From NCBI RefSeq assembly GCF_040702995.1, contig NZ_CP159992.1:6229001-6293000 (forward strand): 64,000 nucleotides of DNA, in the 5' to 3' direction. Numbering within the stretch: the stretch's first letter is position 1; each line of letters starts with the position of its first letter. This document shows positions 18,435-27,381 of this stretch, in pieces. Under the pieces are notes generated by a model. The model did not search any database. It was not told where the DNA came from and worked only from the letters and a program-made list of their open reading frames with translations. The position numbers were made by a program, and so were the translations under genes. This DNA comes from Paenibacillus sp. AN1007 (GTDB taxonomy: Bacteria > Bacillota > Bacilli > Paenibacillales > Paenibacillaceae).

Positions 18435-19004
18435 GTGGTATTTGAGGCACAGCGTATTTTGCCAGCTGCGAAGAGCATGAAGCAGTTTGAAGCGATAATC
18501 GAAGGCCCTTATACATACGGGGTCATGCTGGAGACGCATATTGCACAGCTGCAGAGCATGATGGAGCAGGCGAGGCGGTATGGGAAAAAGATTCTGCTGC
18601 ATGCCGATTTGGTACAGGGTCTGAAAAATGATGAGTTTGCCGCAGAGTATCTGTGTCAGCATATCCGTCCGGCAGGACTGATTTCCACACGGGCCAGCGT
18701 GATCCAGAAAGCAAAACAAAAAGGCATCACAGCAATTCAGCGGGTGTTTCTGCTGGACACACACGCGCTTGAAAAGAGTTACCTGCTGCTGGCCAAAACA
18801 CAGCCTGACTACATCGAGGTATTGCCGGGCGTCATTCCGCATATTATTGCGGAGGTATCGGAACGCACGGGCATTCCAATCATTGCAGGTGGACTGATTC
18901 GCACACCCGAAGAAGTGGAGCTTGCACTTGGGGTAGGAGCGGCGGCAGTGACGACGTCGAATGATGATTTGATTAAACATTTCAAGAAATCGCTTACAAC
19001 ATAA
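18435..19004 (+). CDS. glpP: Glycerol-3-phosphate-responsive antiterminator GlpP
   Basis: A 189-aa TIM-barrel-like protein of the GlpP family, with LHADLVQGLKNDEFAAEYL, STRASVI and IIAGGLIRTPEEV motifs. In B. subtilis GlpP with glycerol-3-phosphate binds leader RNA and prevents termination before glp genes. The start is GTG after GGAGG. glpK follows after 21 bases. A matching target exists here: a perfect terminator hairpin in the leader of glpD at 20824. glpF, often next to glpK, is absent. Confidence 0.92.
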   Translation: MVFEAQRILPAAKSMKQFEAIIEGPYTYGVMLETHIAQLQSMMEQARRYGKKILLHADLVQGLKNDEFAAEYLCQHIRPAGLISTRASVIQKAKQKGITAIQRVFLLDTHALEKSYLLLAKTQPDYIEVLPGVIPHIIAEVSERTGIPIIAGGLIRTPEEVELALGVGAAAVTTSNDDLIKHFKKSLTT

Positions 19005-19025
19005 CCCTACGCAGGAGGCATCCAT

Positions 19026-20510
19026 ATGGAAAAATTCATTTTGGCTCTGGATCAGGGCACAACAAGCTCCCGGGCTATTCTTTTTAACCACAGTGGAGAG
19101 ATTGTACATACTGCACAGCAGGAGTTCCCGCAGTACTTTCCCAAGCCGGGCTGGGTTGAGCAGAATGCCAATGAAATCTGGAGTTCTATTCTGGCTGTGA
19201 TGGCCTCATGTTTGGCGGAGAGCGGCATCAAACCCGCACAGATTGCGGGTATCGGCATCACGAATCAACGTGAAACTGCGGTGGTATGGGATAAACAAAC
19301 CGGCAGACCGATCTATAACGCGGTGGTGTGGCAGTCGAGACAGACGGCATCCATCTGTGAGGCGTTGAAAACGCAGGGGCTGGACGACCTGTTTCATCAG
19401 AAAACAGGTTTGCTGATCGATCCATATTTTTCGGGCACGAAAGTAAAATGGATTCTGGATCATGTCCCTGGTGCCCGTGAACGGGCGGAGAAAGGGGAGC
19501 TGCTGTTTGGCACCATCGACAGCTGGTTGATCTGGAAACTCAGTGGCGGCACACATGTCACAGATGTATCCAACGCTTCGCGCACATTGATGTATAACAT
19601 CTATGAACTGCAGTGGGATGATGAGCTGCTGGATATTCTGGATATCCCTAAGGCGATGCTGCCCGAAGTGCGGGGGTCATCGGAAATTTATGCACATACG
19701 ACGGATTATCACTTCTTTGGTCACCGTGTCCCCATTGCCGGAGCGGCAGGGGATCAGCAGGCTGCTCTGTTTGGTCAACGATGTTACACTCAGGGCAGTA
19801 TGAAAAATACATATGGTACCGGATGTTTCATGCTTATGAACACTGGTGAGAAACCGGTACACTCGGACCATGGGCTGATTACAACGATTGCCTGGGGGGT
19901 GGATGGGAAAGTTCAATATGCGCTGGAAGGCAGTATTTTTGTGGCAGGGTCTGCGGTACAGTGGCTGCGAGACGGCCTGCGCATGCTCCGCTCGTCCAAA
20001 GACAGTGAGGATTATGCGAAGCGGGTGCCCTCGACGGAGGGAGTTTATATGGTGCCCGCCTTTGTGGGACTCGGCAGTCCATATTGGGACAGTGATGTGA
20101 AGGGAGCAGTATTTGGCTTGACCCGAGGTACAACCAAGGAACATTTCATTCGGGCCACGCTAGAAGCACTGGCTTACCAGACCAAGGATGTCCTGGAGGC
20201 GATGGTAACCGACTCAGGATATCCCGTAGATACGCTGCGTGTAGATGGCGGCGCTGCAGCGAACGATTTTCTGATGCAGTTCCAGAGTGACATGCTGGGC
20301 ATACCCGTGGAGCGCCCATCGGTTAATGAAACGACGGCCCTCGGAGCAGCCTATCTGGCAGGATTAGCCGTCGGATTCTGGTCAGGTGTAGACGAATTGA
20401 ATCAGCATGATCATACCGAACGAGTCTTTGAATCTGTGATGGCTGAACAGGAGCGGGAGCAGTTGTATTCTGGCTGGCAGCGTGCGATTAAGGCAGCGAT
20501 GGCCTTTTAA
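19026..20510 (+). CDS. glpK: Glycerol kinase
   Basis: FGGY kinase that phosphorylates glycerol to glycerol-3-phosphate. The N-terminal phosphate loop ALDQGTTSSRAI, the conserved WVEQNANEIW and ITNQRET, and the C-terminal VDGGAAANDFLMQ are diagnostic. 494 aa, normal length. The start follows GCAGGAGG. It lies in one unit with glpP and is followed, after a gene-free leader, by glpD, giving the route glycerol to glycerol-3-P to dihydroxyacetone-P. A His in the Firmicute-type loop (TTDYHFFGHR, about residue 231) could be the PTS phosphorylation site known in Gram-positive GlpK. Confidence 0.95.
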   Translation: MEKFILALDQGTTSSRAILFNHSGEIVHTAQQEFPQYFPKPGWVEQNANEIWSSILAVMASCLAESGIKPAQIAGIGITNQRETAVVWDKQTGRPIYNAVVWQSRQTASICEALKTQGLDDLFHQKTGLLIDPYFSGTKVKWILDHVPGARERAEKGELLFGTIDSWLIWKLSGGTHVTDVSNASRTLMYNIYELQWDDELLDILDIPKAMLPEVRGSSEIYAHTTDYHFFGHRVPIAGAAGDQQAALFGQRCYTQGSMKNTYGTGCFMLMNTGEKPVHSDHGLITTIAWGVDGKVQYALEGSIFVAGSAVQWLRDGLRMLRSSKDSEDYAKRVPSTEGVYMVPAFVGLGSPYWDSDVKGAVFGLTRGTTKEHFIRATLEALAYQTKDVLEAMVTDSGYPVDTLRVDGGAAANDFLMQFQSDMLGIPVERPSVNETTALGAAYLAGLAVGFWSGVDELNQHDHTERVFESVMAEQEREQLYSGWQRAIKAAMAF

Positions 20511-20755
20511 ATCGAGTAACCAGAATCTTCACTGTTTCAGCACATGGTCATTTGTACTTTTTCGTTAAACATATGTTATAAATGATAATTACTGGTGGAA
20601 AATCATTCATAATTTACAGGGATTATATTCCTTGGACTGTTAAACCGACTGCCCACAATAAGGAAAATTAAAAAGTTAGTGGGTCACTTTGGAATTCCAT
20701 CCTTGTGCCAAAAAAAAAATTAAGAATTTTTTTGAATAATGTGTGAATTCAGGCC

Positions 20756-20784
20756 TTCACGCCGCAGAAAATCTGTGATAGGAT
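20756..20784 (+). promoter_or_regulatory. Probable glpD promoter
   Basis: TTCACG, 17 bases, TAGGAT, about 40 bases before the leader terminator. The -35 box is weak. Upstream, 20511-20755 has no gene. Confidence 0.45.
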
Positions 20785-20823
20785 TAGGTTACAAGTTAAA
20801 AAATGATGTCTGGAGATCGGGAG

Positions 20824-20873
20824 GGACCACGTGCGTTCAGCAATTGCTGAACGAATGACGTGGTCCTTTTTTT
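20824..20873 (+). terminator. glpD leader terminator, likely GlpP antitermination target
   Basis: Outer arms GGACCACGT (20824-20832) and ACGTGGTCC (20858-20866) enclose an inner palindrome GTTCAGCAATTGCTGAAC and are followed by seven Ts, between the promoter and the glpD start. B. subtilis glpD has the same arrangement and is read only when GlpP with glycerol-3-P is bound. Confidence 0.85.
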
Positions 20874-20918
20874 GTTGTTTTTTAGAGAGAAAATAGGTAA
20901 AAAATGGAGGGTATTGTC

Positions 20919-22577
20919 ATGGCAGCAGCGTTCTCGGCAGCACAGCGAAATGAAACGATGGAACGAATGGCGAATGCACATTTTGACGTATTGATTATTG
21001 GCGGCGGTATCACGGGTGCGGGAATCGCACTGGATGCTGTATCCCGCGGATTAAAAACAGCACTCGTCGAAATGCAGGATTTTGCGGCAGGTACATCCAG
21101 TCGATCCACAAAACTGGTTCATGGCGGGCTGCGTTACTTGAAGCAGTTTGAAGTGAAGATGGTAGCTGAGGTTGGACGGGAGCGGGCGGTTGTTTATGAG
21201 AATGGTCCGCATGTGACAACACCTGAACCGATGCTGCTTCCGATTTACACGGACGGCACGTTTGGCCGATTCAGTACATCGATCGGTTTGATGGTGTACG
21301 ACCGACTTGCTGGTGTGAAGCGCAGCGAACGGCGGCAGATGCTGAATGCCAGCAATACATCGGCAAGTGAACCTCTGCTGCGGACACAGGGGCTGCTGGG
21401 CGGCGGACGGTATGTGGAGTATCGGACAGATGATGCCAGACTAACCATCGAAGTCATGAAGGAAGCGGTCAAACGAGGAGCGGAAGCCATTAACTATGTG
21501 AGGGCAACCTCCTTCCTGAAGGAGGATGGCGTCATTACGGGAATCCATGCCGTGGATCAGTTGAGCGGAAACGACTGCACGCTTCGAGCTAAAAAAGTAA
21601 TCAATGCTTCAGGCCCCTGGGTGGATACCCTTCGTGAAGTGGATGGCTCACGCCAAGGCAAAACGCTGCAGATGACCAAAGGTATCCATCTGGTATTTGA
21701 CAGCGCACGTTTTCCACTGCGGCAGGCGGTTTATTTTGATACACCGGATGGACGCATGGTATTTGCCGTACCGCGGGATGGCAAAGCGTATGTGGGTACA
21801 ACCGATACGGTGTACCGTGATGACCCGGCGCATCCCCAGATTACAGAGGCTGACCGAGATTACGTCATCGATGCGATCAACTTTATGTTCCCGGATGTTC
21901 ACATTGGCCGGGATGATGTGGAGTCCGGTTGGGCAGGCGTCCGTCCGCTGATCCATGAGGAGGGCAAAGGTCCATCCGAGATTTCACGCAAGGATGAAGT
22001 TTGGGTATCCGATTCCGGTCTGATTACGATTGCCGGAGGTAAACTTACGGGATATCGCAAAATGGCCGAGATGGTAGTTGATCTGGCTGCACGTCAGCTG
22101 CAGCAGGAATTTGGGTACACTTCCGGACCGTGTGTGACCAAACAGATGCCGATCTCTGGAGGAGATGTGGGCGGTTCGGCCGGATACGTGTCATATACTG
22201 AACGGAAGATCAAGGACGGCGTTGCGCTTGGTCTGGATCGAACCGCGGCGGAGCGAATTGCTCGTACGTATGGCTCCAATGCAGATGCGCTGTATGAACG
22301 CATGCCTGATCCTCGTACCAAGGCCGAGCTTCACGGCATGCCGCAGGAGCTGTTGCTGATGCTGCGTTATGCGATGGAGGAAGAGATGGCGGTTACACCA
22401 GCCGACTTCTGGGTACGCAGAACGGGAGATTTATTTTTCCGTATCGATGAGGTTCGCCGTTATAAATCTGCAGTCAGCACGTATATGGCAGATCGGCTTG
22501 GCTGGTCAGAGCAGCAGACCGCAGCTTATGCGAAGGAACTGGATCAGCTGCTGCTGGAAGCATCCGGAAGGAACTAG
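20919..22577 (+). CDS. glpD: Aerobic glycerol-3-phosphate dehydrogenase
   Basis: FAD-linked enzyme oxidising glycerol-3-phosphate to dihydroxyacetone phosphate and passing electrons to menaquinone at the membrane. The N-terminal Rossmann motif DVLIIGGGITGAG and the following SRGLKTALVE are typical, as are ASGPWVD and the C-terminal GlpD helical domain. The start at 20919 (552 aa) lies eight bases after GGAGG; the in-frame ATG 15 bases earlier precedes that ribosome site. Control is by the leader terminator and GlpP. Confidence 0.95.
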   Translation: MAAAFSAAQRNETMERMANAHFDVLIIGGGITGAGIALDAVSRGLKTALVEMQDFAAGTSSRSTKLVHGGLRYLKQFEVKMVAEVGRERAVVYENGPHVTTPEPMLLPIYTDGTFGRFSTSIGLMVYDRLAGVKRSERRQMLNASNTSASEPLLRTQGLLGGGRYVEYRTDDARLTIEVMKEAVKRGAEAINYVRATSFLKEDGVITGIHAVDQLSGNDCTLRAKKVINASGPWVDTLREVDGSRQGKTLQMTKGIHLVFDSARFPLRQAVYFDTPDGRMVFAVPRDGKAYVGTTDTVYRDDPAHPQITEADRDYVIDAINFMFPDVHIGRDDVESGWAGVRPLIHEEGKGPSEISRKDEVWVSDSGLITIAGGKLTGYRKMAEMVVDLAARQLQQEFGYTSGPCVTKQMPISGGDVGGSAGYVSYTERKIKDGVALGLDRTAAERIARTYGSNADALYERMPDPRTKAELHGMPQELLLMLRYAMEEEMAVTPADFWVRRTGDLFFRIDEVRRYKSAVSTYMADRLGWSEQQTAAYAKELDQLLLEASGRN

Positions 22578-22646
22578 TGCGGCAGGATTTAGCGGATCTG
22601 GGTCGAATGGAACATGTAAGCGCGTAACAGAGAGGGGATTACATCC

Positions 22647-23630
22647 ATGACATTACAGATCGGAATTATAGGAACAGGTTGGTTCAGTAAAGTGCACGCA
22701 GATATTCTTACACGTATGGAAGGTGTCCGTGTCTCGGGTGTATGTGGAACAACAATGGAAAAGGCAGAGGCGATGGCCTCCGTGTATGATGCTGCCGGTT
22801 ACGATCAGCTTGAACATATGCTGGATGGGGAAAAGTTGGATGCCGTATACATCTGCGTGCCTCCTATGTCCCACGGGTCTATTGAGACAGAGCTGATCAA
22901 GCGAGGCATCCCTTTTCTGGTGGAAAAACCGCTGAGTACTGGAATGGACATACCGAGCCGCATACTGGAGCAGGTACAGCAGTCTTCATTGTTAACTTCC
23001 ATTGGATATCATTTCCGTTATCAAGAGGCTGCACAGCTCATGAAACAAGCGATGCAGGAGCAGCGGGTAGGCATGGCTCTGGGACGCTGGATGGGAGGTA
23101 TGCCTGGAGTCAGCTGGTGGCGCCGTCAGGAAGGCTCCGGAGGTCAGTTTGTGGAACAAACGACTCATATTGTGGATTTGCTTCGTTTCTGTGCAGGCGA
23201 GGTGACAGAGGTCTATGCTGCTGCAGCACAGCGAAGCATGCATGAGAAGCATGAGGACGTGACGGTGGCAGATGTGGCAAGCGTGACACTGAAGCTTAAA
23301 AGTGGCGCAATAGCAAGTATTTCCAATACATGTTTACTGCCTGACGGTGAGGGCGGAGCCGGACTGCAATTCTATACAGACGCAGGTGTATGGGACTGGA
23401 CGCCAGAGCGTCTGCTGCTGCCGAGCGCGGCTTCACATCCGATGGCCGGGCTGGAGGTGTCCGCGGGGCATAATCCATATGAACGTGAGAATGAAGCATT
23501 TATTCATGCGCTTCGCACGGGTGACCGCTCCCGTATTATGTCCGATTACGCAGATGCCTGCCGGACACAGGAGATCACAACCGCCGCACAGGCATCGGTG
23601 GATTCGGGTATGCCTGTGAAGCTCGATTGA
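22647..23630 (+). CDS. Gfo/Idh/MocA-family oxidoreductase
   Basis: A 327-aa NAD(P)-dependent oxidoreductase: N-terminal Rossmann fold (IGIIGTGWFSKVHADIL), the family motif EKPLSTG near residue 92, and a C-terminal alpha/beta domain with GGQFVEQTTHIVDLLRF. Members oxidise sugars, inositols and related polyols. It follows glpD after 69 bases with its own ribosome site (AGAGGGG), so it may be co-transcribed, although no glycerol role is known. A strong terminator follows. The substrate is not predictable. Confidence 0.85.
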   Translation: MTLQIGIIGTGWFSKVHADILTRMEGVRVSGVCGTTMEKAEAMASVYDAAGYDQLEHMLDGEKLDAVYICVPPMSHGSIETELIKRGIPFLVEKPLSTGMDIPSRILEQVQQSSLLTSIGYHFRYQEAAQLMKQAMQEQRVGMALGRWMGGMPGVSWWRRQEGSGGQFVEQTTHIVDLLRFCAGEVTEVYAAAAQRSMHEKHEDVTVADVASVTLKLKSGAIASISNTCLLPDGEGGAGLQFYTDAGVWDWTPERLLLPSAASHPMAGLEVSAGHNPYERENEAFIHALRTGDRSRIMSDYADACRTQEITTAAQASVDSGMPVKLD

Positions 23631-23653
23631 AAATTCAACTCCACCTGAAACTT

Positions 23654-23705
23654 AAATACGCCTGCACCGGAACCATTCTCTCCGTGGTCCGGTGCAGGCG
23701 TATTT
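23654..23705. terminator. Strong bidirectional terminator
   Basis: A perfect 18-bp stem, AAATACGCCTGCACCGGA with its complement, and a 16-base loop. It lies between the oxidoreductase and the converging HxlR gene. Confidence 0.85.
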
Positions 23706-23811
23706 GTTATGTTTCACAACCGCAGCAATGCATGTTCGCTTGGGATCAGCAGCAGTACGGTTGATCTTAAGTTGTTTTCCTGCTCTTGCAACGATGCAGC
23801 TCTCGAGCTGT

Positions 23812-24150
23812 TTATTTCACCTGCTGCTGTTGTTGTAACCAGTCCGAGGACCAGCTGTAGATTTGATTGATGACAGGTTCAATGGCTCTGCCCTTAGGAG
23901 TAAGCTCATATTCTACACGGGGAGGTATTTCGGGATACATATGCCGGGTTACGATGCCCTCCGTCTCCATCTCTTTCAGACGCTCCGACAGCAGCCGTCC
24001 GCTGATGGCCATCTCGGCCTCCAGTTCCGTGAACCGTTTCGGTCCGGACAGCAGCTGATACATAATCAGCAGCACCCACTTTTTCCCGATAATATCCATC
24101 GCCTGTGTAATCAAACAGGGACTTGGAGATTTGACTTTTCTCAGCTTCAA
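23812..24150 (-). CDS. HxlR-family winged-helix regulator
   Basis: A 112-aa protein with the HxlR core: an N-terminal CLITQAMDIIGKKWVLLIMY, then RFTELEAEMAISGRLLSERLKEME and a wing ending VEYELTPKGRA. Members such as HypR, YodB and HxlR are dimeric regulators, several of them thiol-based quinone or redox sensors with a conserved N-terminal Cys, present here in SPCLIT at residue 12. The start is TTG after GAGGTG. It is divergent from a DoxX-type gene that it probably controls. Confidence 0.85.
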   Translation of the reverse strand: MKLRKVKSPSPCLITQAMDIIGKKWVLLIMYQLLSGPKRFTELEAEMAISGRLLSERLKEMETEGIVTRHMYPEIPPRVEYELTPKGRAIEPVINQIYSWSSDWLQQQQQVK

Positions 24151-24284
24151 CGTGTTTCACCTCGATTCATGGCAAAAGTGCAGGATAACGCTATATTAAA
24201 GGACAAAACGCTGCCGTTCTAAAAAATATAAAACGTTCATGCAGGGTGGTTACTACAAAATACACTGTAACATACCTTTTGTAT

Positions 24285-24387
24285 GTATTATACATCATTT
24301 CAAGAAAAATTACTTGAAGAAATTATCTTATTATTATATACTCGCTTCATAAAAGTAAGTTTGTGAATAATAATGCGTATTATACAC
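24285..24387. promoter_or_regulatory. Repeated GTATTATACA boxes in the HxlR/DoxX gap
   Basis: GTATTATACA occurs identically at 24285-24294 and 24378-24387, each flanked by further TATG/CATA half-sites. These are candidate HxlR sites. The surrounding gap 24151-24565 is AT-rich and has no gene. Confidence 0.4.
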
Positions 24388-24565
24388 ATACATATGATTT
24401 CTCAAATGAGCAGCTGGCTAAGAAGCTGAAAAATCGTCCTGCAGGGACATTGATATAGATAAGTTCTACATAAATAAATGATTCTATTTACTGAACTTCA
24501 TGAACAGTCAGCTGGATCAGGAAATACTTTTGTAAATAACATTTGATGATTAGGAGATGAAGGGC

Positions 24566-24943
24566 ATGAAGAAAGTGCTGGGATATGTTTTTCTGGTGGT
24601 GTTGGCGGGTGTATTTGTAATGACGGGGGTTAGTAAAGTTACAGGAACAGAGATGATGATGGAAACATTCGATAGTTTCTCCTACCCAACATGGACGATG
24701 TATCTGATCGGCGGGCTGGAACTGCTGAGTGCAGTCGGGCTTCTCATCCCGCTTACGCGTATTCTGGCTTCGGGTATACTGACGTTTATTATGATTGGGG
24801 CAGTAGGCAGTCATCTAATCTATGCGCAGTATGCAGCTGTGCCGTTCCCGGCTGTATTGCTGGTGGCTAATATCGTTGTCCTGCTGGTCAGTCTGAACAA
24901 ACTGGAAGAAGAGGAAGGTAGTATGGACATGGTGCAGGCCTGA
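24566..24943 (+). CDS. DoxX-family membrane protein
   Basis: About 125 aa with four hydrophobic segments and the DoxX pattern: VFVMTGVSKVTG early, then IGGLELLSAVGLLIPLTR. DoxX-like proteins are small membrane proteins, often induced with quinone- or thiol-stress systems and possibly interacting with quinones. The ATG at 24566 has AGGAG at nine bases; the ATG nine bases earlier overlaps it. Pairing with an HxlR regulator is common and supports a stress role. Confidence 0.8.
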   Translation: MKKVLGYVFLVVLAGVFVMTGVSKVTGTEMMMETFDSFSYPTWTMYLIGGLELLSAVGLLIPLTRILASGILTFIMIGAVGSHLIYAQYAAVPFPAVLLVANIVVLLVSLNKLEEEEGSMDMVQA

Positions 24944-25017
24944 CAAATGCAAACAACCTTCAGCCAGGCTGTGGCAGGTTTATCTCATGCCTGGCTGCAC
25001 GTACATCCTCGACATCA

Positions 25018-25854
25018 TTACATACTTCGTTGACCGCGCTTCACAATTCGCTGTGTATGTTTGGTGTCCGATTGCTCGAGCCAAAGAGCACATACTTCAC
25101 GCACCCAATCCGGGTTCGTTTTACCTGCATCGTTCAGCCAGTTACTCACGGAATCCTGCACATAGGGGTGAGCATCTGATTTTACGGCAGACAGCAGGGG
25201 GAGAGCGATTGCCGGATCTTCCTTTAGTGGCTGGATGTGTTTTGCCCACACCCCGCGAGGTCGAGTCGATTCGATGGCAAAGCGCCGAATCATCGGATCG
25301 GGATCGGTACTCCAGGGTGTTAACCACTGGAGCGCTGCAGATAAATCTGCACGAATGGAGTCCCGTACCGCCATCCACGCGATCTCTCTCACGCCAAAGT
25401 GAGCATCCGCTGCAAACGGACGGATCTGTTCCAGCTTTTCTGTCACCTGTAGTTCGGGATTTAGTCCGATGATATAAGCTGCCCAGCAGCGAATACTGTC
25501 TGAACGGTGTTTTGCCAAGAATGTGAAGAGGTCTGCTTTTTCCTGTACGGGTATGCTCTTCATATACTCCAGCCACTGTATGCCAATTGCGGGGATGACC
25601 TTCATAATACGCTGTTGATCCTTCGGTTCCAGCCTTGAGGCGATACCCTGGCTGGAGATCGGTATATCAAGTTCATGGGTGATCTGCTCCAAAAGAACAA
25701 GATGATCCACAGCAAGCCATTCCGTCAGATTCACGGATTCAATCGTCCCGCTTTGCAGCAGGTGGCGGATGTGTTCTGGAATTTCGGCCGCTTTACGCGC
25801 ACCTTTGCGAGAAAGAATATCTTCAGAAATGATGAAGTCCGAATTTGCCTCCAT
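25018..25854 (-). CDS. DNA alkylation repair protein, AlkC-like HEAT-repeat family
   Basis: A 278-aa helical-repeat protein. HEAT-like helices recur (HFGVREIAWMAVRD, DPMIRRFAIESTRPRG, HPYVQDSVSNWLNDAGK). The STRPRGVWAKHI segment and overall plan fit the AlkC branch of the AlkC/AlkD DNA glycosylases, which remove 3-methyladenine-type lesions without base flipping. AAGGAGG precedes the ATG at seven bases. The gene is alone between DoxX and a Crp-type regulator. The assignment is by pattern only; catalytic residues were not verified. Confidence 0.7.
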   Translation of the reverse strand: MEANSDFIISEDILSRKGARKAAEIPEHIRHLLQSGTIESVNLTEWLAVDHLVLLEQITHELDIPISSQGIASRLEPKDQQRIMKVIPAIGIQWLEYMKSIPVQEKADLFTFLAKHRSDSIRCWAAYIIGLNPELQVTEKLEQIRPFAADAHFGVREIAWMAVRDSIRADLSAALQWLTPWSTDPDPMIRRFAIESTRPRGVWAKHIQPLKEDPAIALPLLSAVKSDAHPYVQDSVSNWLNDAGKTNPDWVREVCALWLEQSDTKHTQRIVKRGQRSM

Positions 25855-25938
25855 GGTTTGGCCTCCTTAACTTGTCTGTACTCATTAGGCATACCATACA
25901 ATGGGACAGGCGTGCTTGGATGTAAGGCAGCTTACAAG

Positions 25939-26643
25939 TTACGGATTTTGTAGCGAAGGAGCCAGTTTACGAAAGGACTTGATCTCAACAGGATGAAGGG
26001 CAGCTGATTTGAATGCGGTACGAATTCGTCCTGTTTGCGAGAGTTCTTTCATAGCTGCTGTGACCGATTCTCTGGAGGCACCAGCCATCCAGGCAATTTC
26101 CTGATGTGTAATCGTACACTGGATAAGGCAGTATCCATCCTTTTCCGTCCAACCCACCTGCTCGGCCAACCGACACAGATTATGCATGATTTTGTCATGT
26201 AAATTCCCCAGTGCAAGTGTCTGCGTCAGCTCGCTCATTCGTTTAATTCGTTCACTCAGCACGTTCATCATTCTCATCATGAATGCCGGATGATCGATTA
26301 GAAACTGCTCAAATCGGCCGCGATCCATGAGGCAGATATCGCATATGTCCATCGTCTCAATATATAAATCACGTGTGCCAAGAGAAAGACCGTTCATCTC
26401 TCCAAAAACGTTACCCTCGCTCAGAATATCCAAGGTAAACTGCTTTCCTTCAGGGTTCAACGTGTACAAGCGTACTCTGCCCCGTTTCACAAAATAGAAA
26501 CCTTCCTTAAATGTATCGGGTGTCTGAATGGCTGTATGTGCAGGGAACGAAGTGATGGAGGTCATGCTGTCCATCTCAACGAGGTCTGACTCTGATAAGG
26601 AGGACATGAGGTCGAATTGAGACAGATACAGAATTTTATCCAT
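25939..26643 (-). CDS. Crp/Fnr-family transcriptional regulator
   Basis: About 234 aa: an N-terminal cyclic-nucleotide-binding-like barrel (residues about 15-120, with GNVFGEMNGLS at the effector pocket position) and a C-terminal winged helix whose recognition region reads ITHQEIAWMAGASRESVTAAM. The conserved Arg of the cAMP pocket is not obvious, and there is no N-terminal Cys cluster for an iron-sulfur centre, so the signal is unknown. Start ATG at 26643, after TAAGGAG at nine bases. Confidence 0.85.
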   Translation of the reverse strand: MDKILYLSQFDLMSSLSESDLVEMDSMTSITSFPAHTAIQTPDTFKEGFYFVKRGRVRLYTLNPEGKQFTLDILSEGNVFGEMNGLSLGTRDLYIETMDICDICLMDRGRFEQFLIDHPAFMMRMMNVLSERIKRMSELTQTLALGNLHDKIMHNLCRLAEQVGWTEKDGYCLIQCTITHQEIAWMAGASRESVTAAMKELSQTGRIRTAFKSAALHPVEIKSFRKLAPSLQNP

Positions 26644-26672
26644 AATGATCTTCTCCTTACCCATATTGTGTA

Positions 26673-26707
26673 CAAAAAAAAGAAGAACCCAATAAAACAG
26701 CGGGTTC
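26673..26707 (-). terminator. Terminator after the AbrB-type gene
   Basis: On the minus strand GAACCC pairs with GGGTTC and is followed by TTCTTTTTTTT. Confidence 0.7.
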
Positions 26708-26767
26708 CTTGGCAGCGTACCTCTGTATTGAAAGGTGCTGTCTATTTATGATCATATGCCATTCTAA

Positions 26768-27277
26768 TTACAGCAGCTTTTTTAATTGAGAGACACGTCC
26801 TTGGCTGATGCCAAGTTTCTCTGCAATTTGCTGTTGAGCAAGGCCTGGATGCTGTTCAATAATTTCTTTCATTTGCTGCAGCATGCGTGCCGTCTTCGGC
26901 CGCAGGTCGGGGTAGTCCTGGCTTGCCGCAATGTCTCCTTCATTCCATGAAGAAGCCGCGGGTTTCGCAACAGGGCGCTCTGTTGGTGCAGAAGCCTGTT
27001 TGTTCTCAGGGATGAACCAGTTGGGAGTGTCATCTGGGTGTTTTAGTTGAATCGCACAAGTCCGGCAGATGAATTGCTCTTTGAAATACATTTCCGTATC
27101 CACGTCACCGCAAAAAATACACAATGTTGATTTGTACTTTCTTAAAATCAACTCTTTCCCTTCAATGAAAAATTCAAGCGGATCGCCGATATGGATTTCC
27201 ATTGTATCCCGCATTTCTTTGGGAAGGACAATTCGTCCGAGACGGTCCAGAGATCTCTTCATTCCGGTTCTTTTCAT
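26768..27277 (-). CDS. AbrB-type DNA-binding protein with zinc ribbon and C-terminal HTH
   Basis: Three parts are visible in 169 aa. Residues 1-50 are an AbrB/SpoVT swapped-hairpin domain (MKRTGMKRSLDRLGRIVLP). Residues about 53-75 hold two Cys pairs, CIFCGD and CRTC, typical of a zinc ribbon. After a Pro/Ala-rich linker, residues about 135-169 form a helix-turn-helix, AQQQIAEKLGISQGRVSQL. Plain AbrB/Abh proteins are under 100 aa, so this is an extended architecture and a likely global or transition-state regulator. A GGGGGAG site precedes the start. Confidence 0.8.
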   Translation of the reverse strand: MKRTGMKRSLDRLGRIVLPKEMRDTMEIHIGDPLEFFIEGKELILRKYKSTLCIFCGDVDTEMYFKEQFICRTCAIQLKHPDDTPNWFIPENKQASAPTERPVAKPAASSWNEGDIAASQDYPDLRPKTARMLQQMKEIIEQHPGLAQQQIAEKLGISQGRVSQLKKLL

Positions 27278-27381
27278 CGCATCTCCCCCGCAATATTAAC
27301 ATTAAAACCTGTCCTTATTGTAAGGAAGAAAGGGCTTTAATACAACAATAATATTTCAAAAAAAAGGGATTATTCCAACTA

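Noticed and set aside
18321..19109. A 262-codon minus-strand frame opposite glpP
   Set aside because: Cys/His/Arg-rich shadow frame; glpP is clearly the real gene.
24237..24310. A riboswitch in the HxlR/DoxX gap
   Set aside because: Only AT-rich half-sites are visible; no conserved riboswitch core recognised.
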